This document shows positions 37,182 to 46,319 of a DNA stretch of 64,000 bases, piece by piece. A program made the position numbers and the translations under genes. Source of the stretch: a virus; IMG/VR virus record IMGVR_UViG_3300017917_002918, positions 1-64,000 of that record, one strand, 5' to 3'. The notes under the pieces were generated by a model, which worked only from the letters and a program-made list of their open reading frames with translations, was not told where the DNA came from and searched no databases. Each line of letters begins with the position of its first letter. Position 1 is the stretch's first letter.

Positions 37182-38051
37182 ATGTTAGCAAAAGATACGT
37201 TTTTCAAGGGTTACGATATGATATTTGAAATGGAACTTTCCATTTATGCAAAAATGGTATATTTTTACTTAAGCAAATGTAAGAATAATGATAACACCTG
37301 TTTCCCTTGTCATTTCACAATCGCAAAGAACTGTTCCTGCGGTGTTACAAAAGTTAAAGAAGCTATAAAGGAATTGGTCGCTCATAAATTGTTACTGAAG
37401 GAAGAAAGATATACTGGAACAAAAAAGGGCAAAAACTCCCAAACGTCAAACTTATATACTGTTTATAACAAACCTCAAGAAATAGAAATTGAAAACAAAA
37501 ATGAAATAGAAGAACAACCCAAAGTAGAACCTGTTAAAATTGAAATGGTACAAGCTGAAGATAATGTTGTTCCATTTGAGAAACCAATAGAAAAAGAGAA
37601 TGTTAATTTAACGACTAGGGGGCAGTCGCAGGATGACTACAGAACTGGATCTTCATTTAACTTAACTTCTAAACCTAGTAGATCTATCTATCTATCTAAT
37701 CAAGATCATAAAGCAGAAATGATGGAAGATTTAAACTCAGTTTTTGTTAATTCACAAGTAAGTTTATATGATAAGCCGTATAAGAATATGATTACTGCGA
37801 CAATATCAAGTATGTTTTGTGATGATTCTAAGCAATCATTCAGTGCCAAACATAGATTACCGTTGAGAATTATTCAATCTCACTTAAAAGAATTAACACT
37901 CGAAACAATAGATTATGCGATATATAATTATAAACAAGAATTAGAATCAGGAAAACAAATTCATTCACCAAATAAATATTTCGCAGAATGTTTATGGACT
38001 GCTATATTAGATTATCCATTGTCTGAAATAGGCTTATATTCGGCTGTGTGA
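37182..38051 (+). CDS. Winged-helix DNA-binding protein, DnaD/helix_turn_helix_36-like
   Basis: A 289-aa protein. Residues 10-100 (LSIYAKMVYFYLSKCKNNDN; CSCGVTKVKEAIKELVAHKL) form the helix-turn-helix_36 domain of plasmid and phage replication proteins. An acidic linker follows, then a C-terminal helical domain (residues 195-289). GAGGAGG supports ATG 37182; the upstream ATG 37137 has no site. It lies in the maintenance cassette and may aid initiation or helicase loading. Confidence 0.7.
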   Translation: MLAKDTFFKGYDMIFEMELSIYAKMVYFYLSKCKNNDNTCFPCHFTIAKNCSCGVTKVKEAIKELVAHKLLLKEERYTGTKKGKNSQTSNLYTVYNKPQEIEIENKNEIEEQPKVEPVKIEMVQAEDNVVPFEKPIEKENVNLTTRGQSQDDYRTGSSFNLTSKPSRSIYLSNQDHKAEMMEDLNSVFVNSQVSLYDKPYKNMITATISSMFCDDSKQSFSAKHRLPLRIIQSHLKELTLETIDYAIYNYKQELESGKQIHSPNKYFAECLWTAILDYPLSEIGLYSAV

Positions 38052-38121
38052 TGGATTTATTGGTAACTGAGCTAATTAGTCAAAATTATATTTATACCGA
38101 TAAGAGAGTGGAGAAGATGTT

Positions 38122-39045
38122 ATGTTAGATTCATTACCTAGTTATGTTGAGAATTATTTTAATTATATGACAACAATCAAAGCCAAGTCTTTTAACACCA
38201 ATCATTGTTACAGATATGATTTAATTGAGTTTTTTAATTATATGAATAACAATATTCTGTTAAATAAACTTGAACGATTAGATATGATTGTGATTGATGA
38301 TTTGAAAAGTCTTGAATTGACTGATTTTTATAATTATATCTTATATCTCAAAGCCAATAATAACCTGAAGAGTTCATCGGCAAATAGAAAATTAGCATCC
38401 ATAAAGTCACTTTTTAACTATTTATGTAACAAGGAAAAATTACTAGAAACAAATGTTACAAAAGAATTAACATACTCTCTTTTGCCAAGAAAAATACCAA
38501 TATACTTAACTCTAGAGGAGTCTAAAACACTATTGAAGTCTGTAACTGGTAAAAATAGTGAAAGGGATTTTGCTATTTTGTTACTATTTTTAACAAGCGG
38601 TATAAGGCTGTCTGAGCTTATTAATATAAAAATGAATGATATTAAGAATGATTTATTAATTGTGACTGGAAAAAGCGATAAGGAAAGAACCATACCACTG
38701 AATAAGTCATGTATTGTTGCTATTGATGAGTATTTAAAAATAAGAAGCAAACTAAATGTCAAAACAGATATATTGTTTGTTACAATTAGAAAAACTAAAA
38801 TGAGTCCAGATTCAATTCAACTATTGATGAAAAAGTATTTAAAATTATCAGAACTAAGTAACAAGTACTCGCCACATAAACTTAGACATACAGCAGCCAC
38901 TTTGATGTACAAGCAGAATGTTGATATAATCGCTCTAAAAGAATTATTAGGGCATGAGTCTATACAAACTACAGCTATATATACTCATACTGATGTCAAA
39001 AACATAAAGGATGCCCTAGATGGACACCCCTTGAACAAGAAATAA
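38122..39045 (+). CDS. XerC/D-type tyrosine recombinase
   Basis: A 307-aa recombinase with SAM-like core-binding N-terminus (1-95) and complete catalytic set: Arg in TSGIRLSELI (about 175), Lys in TGKSDKER (about 200), H-x-x-R in HKLRHTAATLM, His in LGHESIQTT and Tyr in AIYTH. GGAGAAG precedes the ATG. In a plasmid cassette it most likely resolves multimers, though integration is not excluded; no attachment site is evident. Confidence 0.88.
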   Translation: MLDSLPSYVENYFNYMTTIKAKSFNTNHCYRYDLIEFFNYMNNNILLNKLERLDMIVIDDLKSLELTDFYNYILYLKANNNLKSSSANRKLASIKSLFNYLCNKEKLLETNVTKELTYSLLPRKIPIYLTLEESKTLLKSVTGKNSERDFAILLLFLTSGIRLSELINIKMNDIKNDLLIVTGKSDKERTIPLNKSCIVAIDEYLKIRSKLNVKTDILFVTIRKTKMSPDSIQLLMKKYLKLSELSNKYSPHKLRHTAATLMYKQNVDIIALKELLGHESIQTTAIYTHTDVKNIKDALDGHPLNKK

Positions 39046-39068
39046 ATTTATAATTTAATTAGTTATAG

Positions 39069-39731
39069 CTACTTCTTACTTTTGATTTCTTTAAACTTGC
39101 TACACGTTATTATATTTTGATTACTAACACTAACTTCTTCCTGAATCCTACCTTCTACTGCTTTGTTTAGTATACTACAGTTATTTTTTAATTTAGAGCA
39201 CTTGTTACATTCATTTTCCATAAACAAATTCAAATCATTTAAATCTTTAAATATTCCGATATACTCAACAGGTGTTATAACCATTTTTATATGGGGATTT
39301 GAGCCATTATATGTAATACTATTAACTCTTTCACATGTAACATTATCATCTTCCCATATTTTACCACTTGAAGTTATACCGTCTAAAATCTCCTTCCAAT
39401 AATTGTTAGCATCCATGTCAATTCTAGGAAAAACGAAATTTGCATCTATGTAAAAATGTTGATAATCATTAGGCACTAAGAACCATCCTTGTTTCTTGAC
39501 TTCATCCTTAACATACTTTACAAATTGTTCTTTAAATTTTTTAGCATCGGCTGTAGTATACATTGATATTTGAGGGCGTAATTTGCCATTAACCTTCATC
39601 ATAAACGCACGAGGTTTAATATAATGATTGACCCCTTCTGGAATTGACGATGTTAATGTCAGCTTGCAATCTAGCTTTTCATAATAATTATCACTAATCT
39701 CTTTAATTTTTTCTTCAATTTTACTACTCAC
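39069..39731 (-). CDS. rusA: RusA-family Holliday junction resolvase
   Basis: A 220-aa protein starting at GTG 39731. The RusA acidic set is visible: D-M-D-A-N-N-Y-W-K-E-I-L-D-G-I then WEDDNVTCE. RusA dimers resolve Holliday junctions in phage replication. A C-terminal extension with several cysteines (NECNKCSKLKNNC) may bind metal and is not typical. The stop lies 24 bp from the convergent recombinase gene. Confidence 0.8.
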   Translation of the reverse strand: MSSKIEEKIKEISDNYYEKLDCKLTLTSSIPEGVNHYIKPRAFMMKVNGKLRPQISMYTTADAKKFKEQFVKYVKDEVKKQGWFLVPNDYQHFYIDANFVFPRIDMDANNYWKEILDGITSSGKIWEDDNVTCERVNSITYNGSNPHIKMVITPVEYIGIFKDLNDLNLFMENECNKCSKLKNNCSILNKAVEGRIQEEVSVSNQNIITCSKFKEIKSKK

Positions 39732-39780
39732 TAAATTATCACATCCTATATATTATCATATTTTAATTACTAACTAACTG

Positions 39781-40017
39781 CTAACGCTCATTAAAAGCAT
39801 TAACACTCACGAATGGAACTTTTATCACAAACGTATCCATAAACGCTAACAAGCAATCTTCACACAAACAAAACTTCCCTACCAACAAATCAAATGGGCT
39901 GCCATACTTAAATCTCACTTCCATCTGATGCCTCAAATTACAATCCATAATATTCATGTTACCTTGCTCGTCCATTGGTAAAGTATTACCACATTTGTTA
40001 CATGTCAAATTGTTCAT
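39781..40017 (-). CDS. Small zinc-finger-like protein
   Basis: A 78-aa protein with CNKCG at the start, a single Cys-His region and CLCEDC near residue 53, enough for one zinc site. GAGAGGATT precedes the ATG. It is the first gene after its own promoter. Function unknown. Confidence 0.65.
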   Translation of the reverse strand: MNNLTCNKCGNTLPMDEQGNMNIMDCNLRHQMEVRFKYGSPFDLLVGKFCLCEDCLLAFMDTFVIKVPFVSVNAFNER

Positions 40018-40047
40018 ATGAATCCTCTCTTATTCGTTTATAATTTA

Positions 40048-40075
40048 ATTATAACATGGGAAATAAAATTGTCAA
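40048..40075 (-). promoter_or_regulatory. Promoter with operator motif on its -10 box
   Basis: TTGACA (40070-40075), 16-bp spacer, TATAAT (40048-40053). The full 17-bp near-palindrome TTATAATTAAATTATAA (40038-40054) covers the -10 box and the expected start point. Confidence 0.78.
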
Positions 40076-40128
40076 TCAAAAAATTTAGGAATTATGCATA
40101 GAAATAATATTAATTTATAAATTACTTA

Positions 40129-40707
40129 TTAATTGCCATATGAAATGACATAAATCGTTCTAGTATGTCTACCGAAGTTTGTAGCTTCTTTATCATTACT
40201 TGTGAAAATATCTACATCGTATGTACCCACTCCACTTCCAGTATCCATGTTTGTGTATGTATTAGTAAATCCTTCAATTCTTATCTTTGTCCCATATTTC
40301 CAGTTTTTGCCCATTGCAACTGTCACACCTTCGATTACTCGTTTACCTGAACTGGTTATACCATATTCTTTGTGACTAGGATATTTGCCACATGATTCAT
40401 ATGATAAAGAATACATTGTTACACTACCCTTAAATGACGTAATATAATCGAATAGTGACCTAGTTTCCCTTACATCAAGTGAACGTGATATTGCTGTCTT
40501 TGTAACAGTAGGCATTGCTGTTGGCGTAGGATTTGTCGTTGGTACAGATGTAGTTAACTGCATAGTTATAATTGGTTTTGATGCGTTGTTATTCTTTGTA
40601 TTAACGTTCATTCTCATTGATGTGATTGCAAAATATACAATGTTAATTACCATGAAAATAAGCATTAACCTAGATATACATTTTAAAATAAAAACAGCCC
40701 CTCTCAA
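40129..40707 (-). CDS. Membrane-anchored 3D-domain protein
   Basis: A protein of up to 192 aa: an N-terminal transmembrane helix (ISRLMLIFMVINIVYFAITS), a Thr/Pro linker, and a C-terminal 3D domain (MYSLSYESCGK; GVTVAMGKNWKYGTKIRIEG; NMDTGSGVGTYDVDIF). The three conserved Asp positions resemble YocH/MltA-like double-psi barrels that act on peptidoglycan. The start is uncertain: TTG 40707 lacks a clear site and starts inside the helix are possible. It may help lysis or DNA entry. Confidence 0.78.
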   Translation of the reverse strand: MRGAVFILKCISRLMLIFMVINIVYFAITSMRMNVNTKNNNASKPIITMQLTTSVPTTNPTPTAMPTVTKTAISRSLDVRETRSLFDYITSFKGSVTMYSLSYESCGKYPSHKEYGITSSGKRVIEGVTVAMGKNWKYGTKIRIEGFTNTYTNMDTGSGVGTYDVDIFTSNDKEATNFGRHTRTIYVISYGN

Positions 40708-40765
40708 ATTGCATAATTCCTAAATAAGCAACAATCTATATAATCGAGCAATAATGCTCGTTGTT

Positions 40766-41044
40766 TTAGTTGTTTGACTCAGCAATATCGTCTATTGTTA
40801 TTTGTTGACATTTTGGAATTAATACACTTGCGATCATTGTTTTTCTTATCTTTACATTGCCATCAACGACAAATTCAACGATATAATCTATCTTATTCTT
40901 CTTGCGAGATCTTGTTACCACTTCTGCCTCAAGTCCCTTGAGTGATTCATATAAGTTGCCTATATAGATTACAAGATCTCCGATATTATGCTCATACTCA
41001 GGAACAAGTGGGTTTCTGTTTGATTTCTTTTTAGTTGTTTTCAT
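40766..41044 (-). CDS. Hypothetical 92-aa protein
   Basis: A basic N-terminus followed by a small beta-rich domain (NIGDLVIYIGNLYESLKGLE) that recalls KOW/SH3-like folds. GAGTGGTGAG precedes ATG 41044. Unrecognised; first of a string of small early-type genes. Confidence 0.6.
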   Translation of the reverse strand: MKTTKKKSNRNPLVPEYEHNIGDLVIYIGNLYESLKGLEAEVVTRSRKKNKIDYIVEFVVDGNVKIRKTMIASVLIPKCQQITIDDIAESNN

Positions 41045-41050
41045 TATTAC

Positions 41051-41356
41051 TCACCACTCTTCCTTGAGAACATCTTCTATATTTTCCCACTCATAACTAC
41101 TAAATTTATTTTTGTAATTTAAAATATTTTCACCCATATGATTTAAAACATCTAATAAATCAATACATACAGTTGTATGAAATAAAATTACTTTAATACT
41201 GCCTTCCGACAAATAATCATATCCAACGATATTTGCAAATTCTTCTAATCTATCAAATTCCACATGACACCACACTTCTAATTCATCGTTTAATGATTGT
41301 ATATGGTTCTCAGTATAATCTAAAAAGTCATATAGCTTTACGTTTACTAAATCCAT
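41051..41356 (-). CDS. Hypothetical 101-aa acidic protein
   Basis: GGAGTGATGAGTG precedes ATG 41356. The protein is acidic and mostly helical, with one conserved-looking segment (EVWCHVEFDRLEEFANIVG). No family is recognised. It sits six bases from the next gene. Confidence 0.6.
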   Translation of the reverse strand: MDLVNVKLYDFLDYTENHIQSLNDELEVWCHVEFDRLEEFANIVGYDYLSEGSIKVILFHTTVCIDLLDVLNHMGENILNYKNKFSSYEWENIEDVLKEEW

Positions 41357-41362
41357 CACTCA

Positions 41363-41578
41363 TCACTCCTTTTCATCCACGATATCTGCAATATTATACA
41401 AAGCATTTTTGAGATCCCGTGGACAACAGACTTGTGGTAGATTCTCAAATACTTTCTTTATGCGGTTTACCTTTTGTTTAAGAAACTCTACTTCATCTTT
41501 TAAACTTCTCACCTCTTTTTCATCGCTATTGCAAAGCTCTTCCAACAAGTGAACAATTAGCTTTCTCTTACTCATCAT
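41363..41578 (-). CDS. Small coiled-coil protein
   Basis: A 71-aa protein with a heptad-rich centre (VRSLKDEVEFLKQKVNRIKK) and two cysteines. GAGGAGTG precedes the ATG. Four bases separate it from the next gene. Function unknown. Confidence 0.6.
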   Translation of the reverse strand: MMSKRKLIVHLLEELCNSDEKEVRSLKDEVEFLKQKVNRIKKVFENLPQVCCPRDLKNALYNIADIVDEKE

Positions 41579-41631
41579 TTACCACACTCCTCTTTGTATT
41601 AATGGATTACATACTGGTCACTTTAAAAATT

Positions 41632-41657
41632 ACATAGGGACTGATACATCCCTATGC
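41632..41657 (-). terminator. Terminator after dUTPase
   Basis: CATAGGGA and TCCCTATG pair around an 8-nt loop, with a T-rich run on the minus strand. It follows the dUTPase stop and an operator-like motif. Confidence 0.7.
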
Positions 41658-41660
41658 TTA

Positions 41661-41674
41661 TTATAATTTAATTA
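41661..41674 (-). promoter_or_regulatory. Dispersed operator-like motif on the dUTPase stop codon
   Basis: TAATTAAATTATAA on the minus strand begins with the TAA stop of the dUTPase gene and has no promoter partner. Confidence 0.5.
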
Positions 41675-42175
41675 CTTGCCACTACTACCCAATGCACCTT
41701 CGCCACGCTCTGAACTAATTGATTTTAATTCTTCATAACCAAGCTCAATAATATCTACTTTGGGTACTGGCAGCAACAATCCTTGACATATTGCTTTGGT
41801 ATATGGATACACTATGTAATCTTGACTCAGCAACTCTAATACTGAGTCGTTAGTTTCTTTTGTTATGATTACAGTTTTATCATTACCATTGTATAAACAA
41901 AAGAATATTTCACCTCTGAAGTTAGAGTCTACGACACCTGCACCTCGCTTCATACTCTTGACTCCTGTGCTCCCCCTCTCCTCAAGCACAAAAACGTACT
42001 CATCTGAAAATGCAGAAGCTATTCCCGTTGGGACTAATCTCGATGTATGTGGTTCGATTACAAAGTGTTCTGAATCGAAACAAGCGTACAAATCGTATCC
42101 TGCATCCCCACTTCTCTTGGAAGGTATTGTTGCATTTGGGTGAACCTTTGCAAAACAAAGCATCGTGTTATTCAT
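41672..42175 (-). CDS. dut: dUTPase (trimeric)
   Basis: A 167-aa dUTP diphosphatase that keeps uracil out of phage DNA and makes dUMP. The five motifs are in order: DAGYDLYA, ERGSTGVKS, GVVDSNFRGEI, a weaker motif 4 and the C-terminal RGEGALGSSG. A 20-residue insertion follows motif 3. Its start overlaps an AATTAATTTATG motif; GAGGAAAA is the likely ribosome binding site. Confidence 0.95.
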   Translation of the reverse strand: MNNTMLCFAKVHPNATIPSKRSGDAGYDLYACFDSEHFVIEPHTSRLVPTGIASAFSDEYVFVLEERGSTGVKSMKRGAGVVDSNFRGEIFFCLYNGNDKTVIITKETNDSVLELLSQDYIVYPYTKAICQGLLLPVPKVDIIELGYEELKSISSERGEGALGSSGK

Positions 42176-42178
42176 AAA

Positions 42179-42376
42179 TTAATTTTCCTCGCTTTCTTGA
42201 GTTATGTACAGTTGACAGCAACAATACTGATTTTCTCTAAATTCTTTACAAGGGCATATATGGTCACGAGTCCATTGTGATTCAGGAATACATGGACACA
42301 TATTTCCTGTAATTTTAAGTCTTGCTCTGATAGCGTCTACTATCTCTTTGTCTGGATTTAAGATTGTTTTCTTCAT
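42179..42376 (-). CDS. Ferredoxin-thioredoxin reductase-like iron-sulfur protein
   Basis: A 65-aa protein with C-P-C near residue 27, C-P-C near 42 and a final C-x-C-x-L-Y. This is the cysteine layout of the FTR catalytic chain, which uses a 4Fe-4S cluster and an adjacent disulfide to pass electrons. It lies between dut and nrdJ, so it may help re-reduce the reductase. Assignment is from the motif alone. Confidence 0.7.
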   Translation of the reverse strand: MKKTILNPDKEIVDAIRARLKITGNMCPCIPESQWTRDHICPCKEFRENQYCCCQLYITQESEEN

Positions 42377-42405
42377 AAATTAATATTTACTTCCTCTCAT
42401 ATATT

Positions 42406-42434
42406 ATTATAATTTAATTATGAGACGATGTCAA
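42406..42434 (-). promoter_or_regulatory. Promoter between nrdJ and the FTR-like gene
   Basis: TTGACA (42429-42434), 17-bp spacer, TATAAT (42406-42411). The operator motif TAATTAAATTATAA (42407-42420) overlaps the -10 box and spacer. Confidence 0.72.
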
Positions 42435-42529
42435 TAGGTTTGAACATCGACTCATAATTATTAAATTTCTGGTAAAAGCATAATTTTATCTTAAAACTCA
42501 ATTCGTAAAACCGTTGGTATGACTGAATT

Positions 42530-45500
42530 CTATCGAACGGGACAACTACCCGAAGCACAAGATTCATTACCAATATCCAATTCCATTTCTTCAACTTCGT
42601 ATTTACTAATTAATGATGGTACAAACGGCTTCATGTCTGCTACACGCCTGTTGTATTCTTCCTCTGTGATTGCTTCGTAAGGAAGCAGTTGATAAAATGA
42701 ATCATCCAATGATATGAATGTTAGCCCAATTACAGTATCCCAGTTGTCATATACCCACTGAACAACACCATCCCATTCATCGTTTTTGACGGAAATAGTA
42801 TTTGATGCGTTATGCTCTACATAGTTTTCCATGAACATTTTATATGTCTCTAATTGTTCAATAGCCGAAACTGTATATTTAGTTCTTCCTTGTGGAGCTT
42901 TAACTGGGAACTCTATAACCTTTGTTTTACAAGTTTCTATGTCTTGACCAACTTCGGGGAATACTGGATATCCTAAATCTTCACAAACTTTGCATAAGGG
43001 ATCTATTGCATTGATCCTAACTCTCCTAATGTAGTATTGTGAGTGTGAAAAGTGTAATCCTGGTGATACAGTCGGCAGTAGGCTCAATGTACCTTCGGGT
43101 TTTAATGCCGTTGACAATAAAGGTTTATTCAATCCTAAGTCTTTGGCATATAATTCTCCTGCTTTTACTGCTATATCACGCAACTCACTTGCTAATTCCA
43201 TCTCGTCTTTTTTTGACATTTTAGTTGCATTTATCATATCTTGCCATCCAGTTAATGAACAACCTAAAAGTCTATCTCTAACCAATGTTTTATTCCATTT
43301 AGGCAGTTCAACCTCAACAGAAGCCATTCTATAACCTGCTCTAGCAGATAGTTTTTGTGCTTCATATAGTTTTTGATTGTCTAATATTCCATCCACTACA
43401 AACGCCATAACATTTACTGTTGTAAGGTTACAGAATTCTTTTGAATCTAAAATTATTTCACCACCTATATATTTCCAGTAACAATACTTTTCTGGTAATA
43501 TGTTGGACTATCGCATAGATTATATTAATTTCAATATAATCTCCCCATCACTTAGTCTCTCACGGTCATAAAGTGATTAATTCACACCAAGTAACATGAT
43601 TTACTTGTCGTTCCGCCCTGTCACCTTGTATTAGGTTTCCAAGTCAATCAGATGAGGTTTTAAATCCACATGGTTAAGGTCTATGGATTTGTTCCCTTTG
43701 CGTTCGGATTTCTTTTTAAAGCAGCTTCCATATTGAAAAAGTTACCTTCAGCACTATGTCTGATTGTCTCAAATCTCTTTCTTAATTCATCTAAATTAGG
43801 CTTTTCATAATATGTAACTGAGTTATTGCTCATCATTCTATGAACGATATCTGGATTAGCTGACCATATACCATTTTCATCCATAGTATATAAATTACTT
43901 TTTGCATTCATTACTTCTTTGTCTGTAGAATCAAATAAACACATTTGTGCGCTTCTTCTTGTACCACCAACCACTATACCCTCTGCTATTGAATTGGCAA
44001 TATCCATCGCATCTATTGGTTTAAGTTTTTTATATGATTTATTATTTTTGGTTAATACTTTGTGTATTTTATCAATAATTTTTAATAAAGCATCGTGCCC
44101 AGAACTTTGTCCTCCGAAGGTTTTTAGGCGTTCTCCAAATGGTCTAACACTATCATAATTCATAATAATGTTGTCAATTGTCTGGAAGTCGTTATCATAA
44201 AATACTTTTAAAAATATATCAATTGCTAATGACCACGCATTTTTACTATCCCCAACATTAATTTCTATAACATTACTTATAACCGTATAATCTGTAACTT
44301 CTTTTCTTTTATGTTTGGGTAATCCTCTATATGGTTGATGAATAAGTTGAACATTCCCTCGTACTTTTGGAAGTTGCGATACAAACTTATCTTCCACAGA
44401 AAACCCTACACCGCAACCCAACATTAATAAATAACATATGTCTTTATATGCTTCGAATTCGTCAATTACTAAAAAACTGCAATTGTGTGTATGTATGCCA
44501 GATGTTAATGTAAATGAATTAGTTTTAGACTCAATTATGCAATATGTTTTTTCAAAATCTCCATTATAATTAATTTCTTCTACTATCCAATCTCTTTTTT
44601 CTGGAATTGTTTCTTTTAACAAATCATTCCAATCATGAGGTATGTATTCTTTAAATATTGAAAACGTATACGGATTTTCATATTCTCCATAATTCGAATT
44701 TGTCCTCACCGATTCAGTAACTTCTGAAGTAGGCATGCCAATCATTTCAAACAATCCTCTTATGTATTTAACTTCTTCTTCTGTTCTTTGTGTAATTCTT
44801 ATACTAGAACCGACTCTGCCATCAGTAAGCAATAATCCATATAAAAATCCCTTAATATACTGAACATTCATTGAAGTATCAGGTAATTTCTTCCATGTAT
44901 TTGGCAATTGTCTAACCATAGTACCATCCACAGTCTTATCATACCAAGTGTCTTTTGAGTAAAAATATTTTAATAGTTCTTGTTTGTGACCAATTAGTTT
45001 TACTAAACAATAATCTCTTTCTTTTTCTAGATTACCGTCGCCATAAACAATCCCATGTTGAATCCCTATTGGACACATATCTATTTTAGTTTTACAGTAA
45101 GCAGTCCTCATTTTTAGAATACTTCCAATTTTTAAATCTTCTGTTTTAATTTCTATATAATGAGTATCTTTTGGAAATTTACGAACAAACCATATGTGAT
45201 TTTTCGTAGTTTTTATTATTTTGGTAGTTTTAGTACCTTTTCTTCTGAGTTTTATTTCTACAATTTCATCTTCATCAAAGTGCTTGACTTTGGCTTCACT
45301 CCATCCACAATTGCCATCTAATATACTTACTAGTTCTCCATCTTTACAGTCTTTGAATTGACGAATTCCACCTTTACTCAAGAACTCGGTGTCTCCCGTA
45401 AAGCAATTAAACTGAGAAGCTGGGTTTGCGTAAGAAGCTTTTGTGAAACCGCTCCAAAGCGATCTACCTGACAAAAATTGTTTCAAATTAAACATATTGT

Positions 45501-46020
45501 CAAACAATTCTTGAGCTTCTTCCTTCGTAACTCCATCTACTAATCCACAGTTAAACTCTACAGCTCGTCTACAAGTCTCCCACCAATATTCTCTTCTCTT
45601 TTGCTCTGGCAACCACCTAGAATATGTTCTATAATAAACAAATTCACCAAGTGGTGTCATTGGACTAGGTTTATGTTTGTATTGGCTTATAAACTCATCA
45701 TCTAACAATTTGTATTGTGATTCAGTATCTTTATTCTCTTCCCTATTTTGATTCCTGAACTCTCTAAACAATATGTATTTCTTTGCAACATCTTTTCTAT
45801 TGCTACCCATTAACTTCTCTTCAATCATGTCTTGAATCTGCTCAACTGTCTTGATTTCATCATTCTCTACAATTTCCTTCTTAATTGACTCTGCTATGCG
45901 TTTGGATAATTTCTCATCCACGCCATCAATCGTTTCACTCATTGCTTTATTGATCACATTCACAATTCTACTAAAATCAAAGTCAACTATTCTGCCGTCA
46001 CGCTTATGTACACTACTCAA
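42530..46020 (-). CDS. nrdJ: Class II ribonucleoside-triphosphate reductase with intein, split by a group I intron
   Basis: An adenosylcobalamin-dependent reductase of the monomeric RTPR type. Exons are 46020-43683 and 43464-42530. An ATP-cone (about 1-95) precedes the barrel (RTYSRWLPEQKRREYWWET). Splicing forms NPCGEIILDSKEFCNL, whose two cysteines are 11 residues apart like C408 and C419 of the Lactobacillus enzyme; the C-terminal CASGSC matches C731/C736. An intein of 308 residues lies before another catalytic cysteine. TTG 46020 follows GGAGGG. The mature protein is about 782 aa. Confidence 0.92.
43465..43682 (-). ncRNA. Group I intron in nrdJ (218 nt, no ORF)
   Basis: On the minus strand the 5' exon ends AATCCAT and pairs over seven positions with the guide GTGGATT, leaving U.G at the splice site. 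P7-type strands GAGACTA and ATAGTCC are present. The intron ends in TATATAG. Splicing joins T to GT, making the radical cysteine codon, and restores NPCGE. It is shorter than the tape measure introns and differs in core sequence. Confidence 0.88.
44482..45405 (-). other. Intein with LAGLIDADG homing endonuclease in NrdJ
   Basis: A 308-residue in-frame insertion beginning C-F-T-G-D-T-E-F (block A) and ending G-I-H-T-H-N before Cys (blocks F/G). GIVYGDGN and GFLYGLLLTDGRVG are LAGLIDADG-type motifs. The splice ligation residue is the reductase's own cysteine in N-C-S-F-L-V. Confidence 0.93.
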
Positions 46021-46039
46021 TACATTTCCCTCCACATAA

Positions 46040-46053
46040 TCATAATTTAATTA
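46040..46053 (-). promoter_or_regulatory. Dispersed operator-like motif before nrdJ
   Basis: TAATTAAATTATGA on the minus strand, starting with the stop codon of the 59-aa gene and ending 19 bases before the nrdJ start. Confidence 0.5.
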
Positions 46054-46230
46054 CAGTACATTTACTTCCCAATCATCATAATACAATAGTGTTTCAGCAA
46101 TCCATACGCCTTCTGCCATTTCATATGTAAATAAAAATGATTCAGAATCATATCTAGTAAGTATTCCCTTGTATGAAATACCTGCATTAGATTTAAACAC
46201 TATCAATGTTCCCTTTTTATCATGTCTCAC
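46051..46230 (-). CDS. Small hypothetical protein upstream of nrdJ
   Basis: A 59-aa protein starting at GTG 46230 after AAAGGGGGAT, ending just before nrdJ. It looks like a small beta barrel (HDKKGTLIVFKSNAGISYKG; EGVWIAETLLYYDDWEV). Its own promoter (46272) would also drive nrdJ. Function unknown. Confidence 0.7.
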   Translation of the reverse strand: MRHDKKGTLIVFKSNAGISYKGILTRYDSESFLFTYEMAEGVWIAETLLYYDDWEVNVL

Positions 46231-46271
46231 AAAAAATATCCCCCTTTCAACAATTTTATTATTATAATTTA

Positions 46272-46299
46272 ATTATAACATAAATTATAAATTTGTCAA
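46272..46299 (-). promoter_or_regulatory. Promoter of the nrdJ operon with operator motif
   Basis: TTGACA (46294-46299), 16-bp spacer, TATAAT (46272-46277), with the complete TTATAATTAAATTATAA at 46262-46278. Confidence 0.8.
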
Positions 46300-46319
46300 G
46301 AGAGGGATAAAGTATGAAG

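Noticed and set aside
43681-46035. Two separate ribonucleotide reductase genes
   Set aside because: The apparent stop after GTNP is at the 5' splice site of a group I intron with a 7-bp guide; the exons join to NPCGE.
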